Positions 9,440-13,293 of a stretch of DNA of 13,293 bases are shown piece by piece. The notes under the pieces were generated by a model that ran no database searches, was not told where the DNA came from, and was given only the letters and a program-made list of their open reading frames with translations. Each line of letters opens with the position of its first letter. The first letter of the stretch is position 1. The stretch comes from Bacteroidales bacterium. GTDB taxonomy: Bacteria > Bacteroidota > Bacteroidia > Bacteroidales > UBA1556. The position numbers and the translations under genes are program-made. The stretch is taken from NCBI GenBank assembly GCA_029935325.1, contig JAOZKO010000048.1, positions 1 through 13,293 on the forward strand, given 5' to 3'.

Positions 9440-9676
9440 TTAATTATTTATGATTATATTTTTTACAAATTCACTATTATTGACATTAAGTTTCACTAAA
9501 TAATTTCCATTTTGAGCAGAAAATGGTAGGCTAATAAAATCCACCTTCTTCACCTGCCAAGTTTGAATAATCTCCTTTGAGCCTTCATTTGAAATCACTT
9601 GTATATGTGCCGATTGAATAAACTCCCCAAAGTGAATCATTATATGTTGATTTATATAATTTACTAGATAAGGCAT
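9440..9676 (-). CDS. Small protein resembling a free-standing T9SS C-terminal sorting domain, 78 aa
   Basis: The chain from about residue 11 follows the plan of the type A sorting domain: a hydrophobic strand (HIMIHFGEF), a short turn, IQSAHIQVISNEG (matching the usual 'xxVxVYDxxG'), a linker strand, then NGNYLVKLNVNN and a Lys-containing final strand KNIIINN (matching 'GxYxVxVxxxxxxxxxKIIxx'). Real sorting domains are tails of large exported proteins. Here there is no passenger, no signal peptide, and an in-frame stop lies at 9707-9709, only 10 codons upstream of the ATG. It is therefore either a relic of a deleted T9SS cargo gene or a genuine small protein. A DUF3244-type standalone is an alternative, but those have signal peptides as I recall. 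The 2-base gap to the giant gene argues that translation here matters for that gene. Met13 is another possible start. Confidence 0.55.
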   Translation of the reverse strand: MPYLVNYINQHIMIHFGEFIQSAHIQVISNEGSKEIIQTWQVKKVDFISLPFSAQNGNYLVKLNVNNSEFVKNIIINN

Positions 9677-9811
9677 ATTATTAGTTTTTAAAGTATGACT
9701 ACTAATTTAGTTTGATAAAAATTATTCTCTACTCCAAAAATTCCTTTTTCGGAATGACAGTGCAAAACAACAATCAAAAAGTAGTTTGACCTAATAATAT
9801 GGGGCAACATT

Positions 9812-9853
9812 AGGTGAACAAGCCATAACAAACAGGTGAACAATAGGTGAACA
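9812..9853 (+). repeat. Three helically phased AGGTGAACA direct repeats, candidate operator
   Basis: Exact copies of AGGTGAACA lie at 9812-9820, 9834-9842 and 9845-9853. The first and third extend to the same 12 bases, TAGGTGAACAAG. The starts are 22 and 11 bases apart, so all copies face the same side of the helix. A weak fourth copy (GCCATAACA, 9822-9830) matches only in its last four bases. A 7-of-9 match, GAGTGAACA, lies further right at 9945-9953. The array ends 10 bases before a sigma70-like -35 element. Phased direct repeats beside a promoter usually mean cooperative binding of a regulator; which regulator is unknown. Confidence 0.5.
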
Positions 9854-9863
9854 AGTAGAAATA

Positions 9864-9892
9864 TTGACAGTTCTTTATCTCTGTTTTATAGT
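9864..9892 (+). promoter_or_regulatory. Sigma70-like TTGACA-17-TATAGT sequence
   Basis: TTGACA at 9864-9869 is followed after exactly 17 bases by TATAGT at 9887-9892, a near-consensus arrangement for ordinary bacterial sigma70. It lies just downstream of the phased repeats and points to the TPR genes. The primary sigma factor of Bacteroidota prefers a different -7 box (TAnnTTTG), so this may be chance or serve another sigma factor. The TATAGT half overlaps a 5-base inverted repeat (TTATA 9886-9890, TATAA 9897-9901). Confidence 0.25.
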
Positions 9893-9963
9893 GCTTTATA
9901 ACCTTGTACACCTCTGGAAATTCAAGTATTTCATAAAAACAGATGAGTGAACATGCAATTATC

Positions 9964-9971
9964 TATATTTG
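9964..9971 (+). promoter_or_regulatory. Candidate Bacteroidota -7 box, TATATTTG
   Basis: This is an exact match to the TAnnTTTG box of the Bacteroidota primary sigma factor, oriented toward the TPR regulator genes. Transcription would begin near 9978, giving a leader of about 110 bases that includes the 19-base tandem duplication. A matching -33 TTG at the usual distance (around 9940-9943) is not visible, so the call is tentative. Confidence 0.35.
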
Positions 9972-9989
9972 TAAGAATCTTTAGAGACT

Positions 9990-10027
9990 TATGAGCGTAG
10001 GAGGACATTATGAGCGAAGGAAGACAT
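9990..10027 (+). repeat. 19-base tandem duplication in the leader of the TPR operon
   Basis: TATGAGCGTAGGAGGACAT (9990-10008) is followed directly by TATGAGCGAAGGAAGACAT (10009-10027), with 17 of 19 bases identical. Both copies are purine-rich in the middle, and the first carries a strong Shine-Dalgarno-like AGGAGG, unlike the starts of the genes here. The pair lies about 60 bases before the first TPR gene, inside the presumed untranslated leader. Its role is unknown. Confidence 0.6.
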
Positions 10028-10088
10028 AAGATTAAAGAGTTTAGATAATTTACATGTATTTATACAAAATATTAAATAAGGTATTATT

Positions 10089-12041
10089 ATGAGCAAAATG
10101 ATTTACAAACAGTTAATTGTAATTATTTTATTATCACTTTCAGTTTCTACTGTTGATGGAAAAGAAAAAGATCAGATAGCATTAATTGAAAAGCAAATTA
10201 ATGGTAGCTCTGGCGTGGAACTATACGAGCTAAAGGCAAAATTATCACGACTATATTATCGTTATGAACCACAAAAAACCATTAGCATTGCTCAGGAAGT
10301 TATGGATTATGCTAATTCTACACAAAATAATATGTTATTAGAAAAAGCTTACGTACGCTTCGCAATCGGTAATTATGTGGCTGGAAATTTGGACTCCTCT
10401 ATGCACTATAGCCTAATGGCCATTGAAGTGAATAAATTGACTAATAATATAGAAGAGAAAGAATATGCATTAAATCTAATTTCATTATTATACCAACGAT
10501 TTGGGCAATATCAAAGTGCAATAGAATATGGTGAAAAAACACTTAACCTTAGGCGGGAGAGAAATGACACCATCGGAGTAGCAGGTTCTTTAGGAAACCT
10601 GGCAACAATGTATCAAAATATTGGAGAATACAATAAAGCAGCTGATTATTTGTATGAATCATTACATATCTTTGAGTCAATAGGAGATACTATTTCAATT
10701 GTTGGGAGACTCCAATCACTATATTACCTCAAAAACAGACTAAAGCTAGAGCAAGACGCATTGGCTCATTTAAGCAGAGCCATTAAATTATCCGAGAAAA
10801 TTGATTACCCGATGCAATTAGCAGAACTCCATTCTGACTTATCAATTTACTATAAAAAAATACAAAAATATGATTCAGCATTATTTTATGAAGACCTTGC
10901 TCTTATGGTATTTATAAAACATGGTTCAAAACAAAGTATTGCAACATCCTATGTAAATTTGGCTAAACTATACGAACAAATGGAAAGCTTAGAAGCTGCC
11001 CGGCCATATTATTATAGAGCGATTAAAATCTATTCTGATAACAACCTTATTCCAAATCTTAATATTCTATATGAAAACCTAGGCTTAAACTACGTAAATA
11101 GCGAAATGAATGACTCTGCTGAATACTGCTTTCTGGCATCATACAATTCAGCAAAAGAAATTAATCAAGCACAGGTTGTAAAATATGCTGCTCGCGACTT
11201 ACATGACTTCTATAAGTCAAGCAAGGATTTTGAAAAAGCATTATTTTTTCATGAGGTATATAAGCACTTTCAAGATAGTATTGATGGTGGGCAAACAAAA
11301 CAGGAAATTATAGAATTAGATGTAAAATATCAAAGTGTAAAGAAAGAACAGGAAATTATACTTTTACAAAAAGAAAAGGAAGCCGAAAAACTTGAAAAAG
11401 AAATATTGAAAAGCAGGCAGCAGCTCTCTTTTATTGCAATTACTGCATTAATACTACTTTTCGTTTTTGCTTTCATTGCTTTTATCATTAAACGCAATAA
11501 GAATAAGCAAATACAAATACAGAAAGACCTTGTTCACAATCAAGAAAAAGAGCTAGTTAAAGCCGAGTTAGAAAAACAAAAAATAATAGAAACAGAGCTA
11601 AATACAAAACTAGAATACAAATCGAAACAACTAACTTCTCACGCGCTGAATATGATGAAGAAAAATCAGTTTTTGCAGGAGATGGAAGGTGATATTTTAA
11701 ATATCAGCAAACAAAGTACCGATGAAGTAAAAACTCAATTACGAAGATTAAATACGCTTGTAAAACGTAATAATAAATCTGAAAAAGATTGGGAGCTTTT
11801 CAAGAATTATTTCGAGGAGGTAAACCAAGGGTTTTATAATAACCTAAATATAAAATTTCCTGGACTATCAAGTAATGATTATAAATTATGCGCATTAGTT
11901 AAACTCAATATGAATATTAAAGAATCGGCCTCAGTACTAAATATATCTCCTGAAAGTGTAAAGACTGCCCGCTATCGTTTGCGCAAAAAACTTGATATAA
12001 CTGCTGATGAGGATTTGCACGAATACATTCAAAACATTTAA
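10089..12041 (+). CDS. Membrane-bound TPR sensor with C-terminal LuxR-like HTH, 650 aa
   Basis: Residues 1-24 are a signal peptide or signal anchor. About 40-400 is a series of tetratricopeptide repeats, clearest at 139-200 (GQYQSAIEYGEKTLNL and GEYNKAADYLYESLHI), which should form an extracytoplasmic superhelical binding surface. A charged coiled coil (403-445) leads into one transmembrane helix (448-467), followed by a basic stop-transfer stretch (KRNKNK) and a cytoplasmic coiled coil (about 470-515). Residues 593-640 form a helix-turn-helix of the LuxR/GerE type (LSSNDYKLCALV, then SASVLNISPESVKTARYRLR). There is no receiver, kinase or PAS domain, so sensing and DNA binding lie in one chain, as in many Bacteroidota TPR regulators. 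It is transcribed away from the surface operon and followed after 15 bases by a paralogue. The DNA target is unknown; the divergent operon is the obvious candidate. Confidence 0.88.
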   Translation: MSKMIYKQLIVIILLSLSVSTVDGKEKDQIALIEKQINGSSGVELYELKAKLSRLYYRYEPQKTISIAQEVMDYANSTQNNMLLEKAYVRFAIGNYVAGNLDSSMHYSLMAIEVNKLTNNIEEKEYALNLISLLYQRFGQYQSAIEYGEKTLNLRRERNDTIGVAGSLGNLATMYQNIGEYNKAADYLYESLHIFESIGDTISIVGRLQSLYYLKNRLKLEQDALAHLSRAIKLSEKIDYPMQLAELHSDLSIYYKKIQKYDSALFYEDLALMVFIKHGSKQSIATSYVNLAKLYEQMESLEAARPYYYRAIKIYSDNNLIPNLNILYENLGLNYVNSEMNDSAEYCFLASYNSAKEINQAQVVKYAARDLHDFYKSSKDFEKALFFHEVYKHFQDSIDGGQTKQEIIELDVKYQSVKKEQEIILLQKEKEAEKLEKEILKSRQQLSFIAITALILLFVFAFIAFIIKRNKNKQIQIQKDLVHNQEKELVKAELEKQKIIETELNTKLEYKSKQLTSHALNMMKKNQFLQEMEGDILNISKQSTDEVKTQLRRLNTLVKRNNKSEKDWELFKNYFEEVNQGFYNNLNIKFPGLSSNDYKLCALVKLNMNIKESASVLNISPESVKTARYRLRKKLDITADEDLHEYIQNI

Positions 12042-12056
12042 CAAAATACTTAGCTT

Positions 12057-13293
12057 ATGAGACGCTTATACATAATTACTATTTTTATTGCTTTCTTACT
12101 TAAAGTCAATGCTCAAACTGATATCAATTCCTTATATACAGATTCCTTAATTTATGGAAAATCATTAAGCGAGCAATTTGATATTGTTAAATACGAAGTC
12201 AATAGTCATAATTATGAAAATATCGGTTTGCGACTAGCTTTAAGCAAACAATTAATTGGAATATCAAGTGAAATTAATACTCCAAAACACGTTGGATTAG
12301 CTTACTACGAGCTTGGCTATTCTTATGAAATGCTAGGAGAAAATGATAAAGCAATAGAAGCCTGCTTTAATGCTTTAAAATATCTTGAAATAGCACAAGA
12401 CACATTTGCTATTGCAATGACTTATAACGAAATAGGTATTATTTATATCTTTAGTGATAATGATGAGGATTTGGATTTATCAATTGACTTTTTCAGAAAA
12501 TATCTAGAGCTACAGGTGATATTAAAAGACACATCAGAAATAGCAGGAGCATATTCAAATATTGGTCAAGTTTTCAATTATAAGAATAATGCTGATTCTT
12601 CCTTATTTTATGCTTCAAAAGCAATGAAATTATGGGAATGTATTGGAAATGAGCGCTCAACTCCAATTGCATACGGTAATATTGGTGGCGCTCTTTTTGA
12701 TATGGGAAATGCCGATAGTGCATATATTTATTTCAAAAAGGCAGAAGAAATTTACAATAAGTATAATAATACTAACGGTTTGTTCGAGCTTTGTAATGAT
12801 TACTTTTACTACTATTTAAAACAAAATAACTTTGAAAACGCAAAATATTGGGCTGATAAAAGATTTGAATTAGCAACTAAAATTGGCAGTACGCAATCAC
12901 TACGAAAGGCTTATCAATTATTATCAATTTACTATAATGAAATTGAAGATTATAAAAACGCCTTTTTAAATTATAAAAAATTCAAACAGCTCTCTGATTC
13001 CATAAGAAATGATAACACACAACAGCAAGTTGCTAATTTACAAGCAATTTATGATCTTGATAAAAAAGAGAAACAGATAGAGTTATTAAAAGAACAAGAT
13101 AAACTCAGAAAGCAAGAGGAGGAAAATAGAAAACAAAAGTTTACTTTTTTGATGGTAGTAATAGGCTTGATTATCATTATTTTGGGTATTATAACAATTT
13201 CGATTATTAGAAAACACAAGCAAGAGAAAACCCTGCACAGATTAGAGAATGAAGCTCTTGAAAAAGAAAAAGTTTTAACAAAAATTGAACTGG
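12057..13293 (+). CDS. Second TPR membrane regulator, paralogue of its neighbour, 3' end missing
   Basis: An open frame of 412 codons starts at ATG 12057 and continues past the window edge. Residues 1-20 are a signal peptide (RR, Ile/Phe core, Val-Asn-Ala-Gln). TPR-type helices fill about 75-330, for example GLAYYELGYSYEMLGENDKA, AYSNIGQVFNYKNNADSS and AYGNIGGALFDMGNADSA. A coiled coil (about 335-360) precedes a single transmembrane helix at 362-384, then a basic segment (RKHKQEK) and the start of a Glu/Lys-rich coiled coil. The DSI...Q...L...YDLDKKEKQIELL block matches the same block of the upstream protein (DSI...ELDVKYQSVKKEQEIILL), so the two are paralogues. By analogy an HTH should follow beyond the window, but it is not seen. 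The 15-base gap after the upstream stop implies one transcript. Confidence 0.85.
   Translation, partial: MRRLYIITIFIAFLLKVNAQTDINSLYTDSLIYGKSLSEQFDIVKYEVNSHNYENIGLRLALSKQLIGISSEINTPKHVGLAYYELGYSYEMLGENDKAIEACFNALKYLEIAQDTFAIAMTYNEIGIIYIFSDNDEDLDLSIDFFRKYLELQVILKDTSEIAGAYSNIGQVFNYKNNADSSLFYASKAMKLWECIGNERSTPIAYGNIGGALFDMGNADSAYIYFKKAEEIYNKYNNTNGLFELCNDYFYYYLKQNNFENAKYWADKRFELATKIGSTQSLRKAYQLLSIYYNEIEDYKNAFLNYKKFKQLSDSIRNDNTQQQVANLQAIYDLDKKEKQIELLKEQDKLRKQEEENRKQKFTFLMVVIGLIIIILGIITISIIRKHKQEKTLHRLENEALEKEKVLTKIEL

Larger units (their letters stand above)
9677..10088. other. Divergent intergenic control region, 412 bases
   Basis: This stretch separates the minus-strand surface operon from the plus-strand TPR regulator genes, so it must carry promoters for both unless the left operon is transcribed from elsewhere. 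I see no convincing coding sequence. It contains phased AGGTGAACA repeats, two candidate plus-strand promoters and a 19-base tandem duplication, each listed separately. There is also a weak hairpin (ATTCC 9740-9744, GGAAT 9751-9755) and a repeated octamer TAGTTTGA (9708-9715 and 9782-9789). I found no exact TAnnTTTG box in the minus orientation, so the promoter of the left operon is unresolved. Confidence 0.7.

Noticed and set aside
9740..9755. Rho-independent terminator from the ATTCC/GGAAT hairpin
   Set aside because: The stem is only 5 bases and its T-run is in the loop, not after the stem; there is no plus-strand gene upstream of it.
9677..10088. Riboswitch or small RNA gene in the divergent gap
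   Set aside because: No recognisable aptamer core or strong multi-stem structure is visible; only short direct repeats and weak hairpins.

Overview
The window looks like chromosomal DNA from a member of the Bacteroidota. Four things point that way. The DNA is AT-rich and starts lack clear Shine-Dalgarno sequences. Exported proteins have signal peptides ending in an Ala-Gln cleavage site. One small protein resembles the type IX secretion (T9SS) C-terminal sorting domain. Two regulators have the TPR / one-transmembrane / coiled-coil layout typical of this phylum, one of them with a visible LuxR-like HTH end. I see no rRNA, tRNA, transposase, integrase, plasmid or phage gene.

Left block (85-9676, all minus strand, read right to left). 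Four genes lie close together and probably form one operon: a 78-residue protein resembling a free-standing T9SS sorting domain; then, 2 bases on, a 1849-residue exported protein with an Ig/FN3-like N-terminus; then, about 48 bases on, a 678-residue exported protein made almost entirely of fibronectin type III (FN3) repeats; then, about 50 bases on, a 555-residue predicted outer-membrane beta-barrel ending in Phe. The likely product is a cell-surface or periplasm-to-surface assembly of a giant protein, an FN3 rod and an outer-membrane anchor or pore. No enzyme is recognisable among them, and their actual job is unknown.

Middle (9677-10088). This 412-base divergent intergenic region has no convincing gene. 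It holds three exact copies of AGGTGAACA at 22- and 11-base steps (one face of the helix), a sigma70-like TTGACA-17-TATAGT arrangement just after them, a Bacteroidota-type -7 box (TATATTTG), and a 19-base tandem duplication in the presumed leader of the right-hand genes.

Right block (10089 to the end, plus strand). Two tandem, probably co-transcribed genes encode membrane proteins with a signal peptide, extracytoplasmic TPRs, one transmembrane helix and a cytoplasmic coiled coil. The first ends in a complete LuxR-like HTH. The second runs off the window after its transmembrane segment. They are plausible one-step sensors that carry an envelope signal to a DNA-binding domain. The simplest model is that they control the divergent surface operon through the repeats between them; this is inference from position only.

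The far left edge (1-53) holds a 16-base direct repeat at 32-base period with overlapping inverted repeats, cut by the window border.
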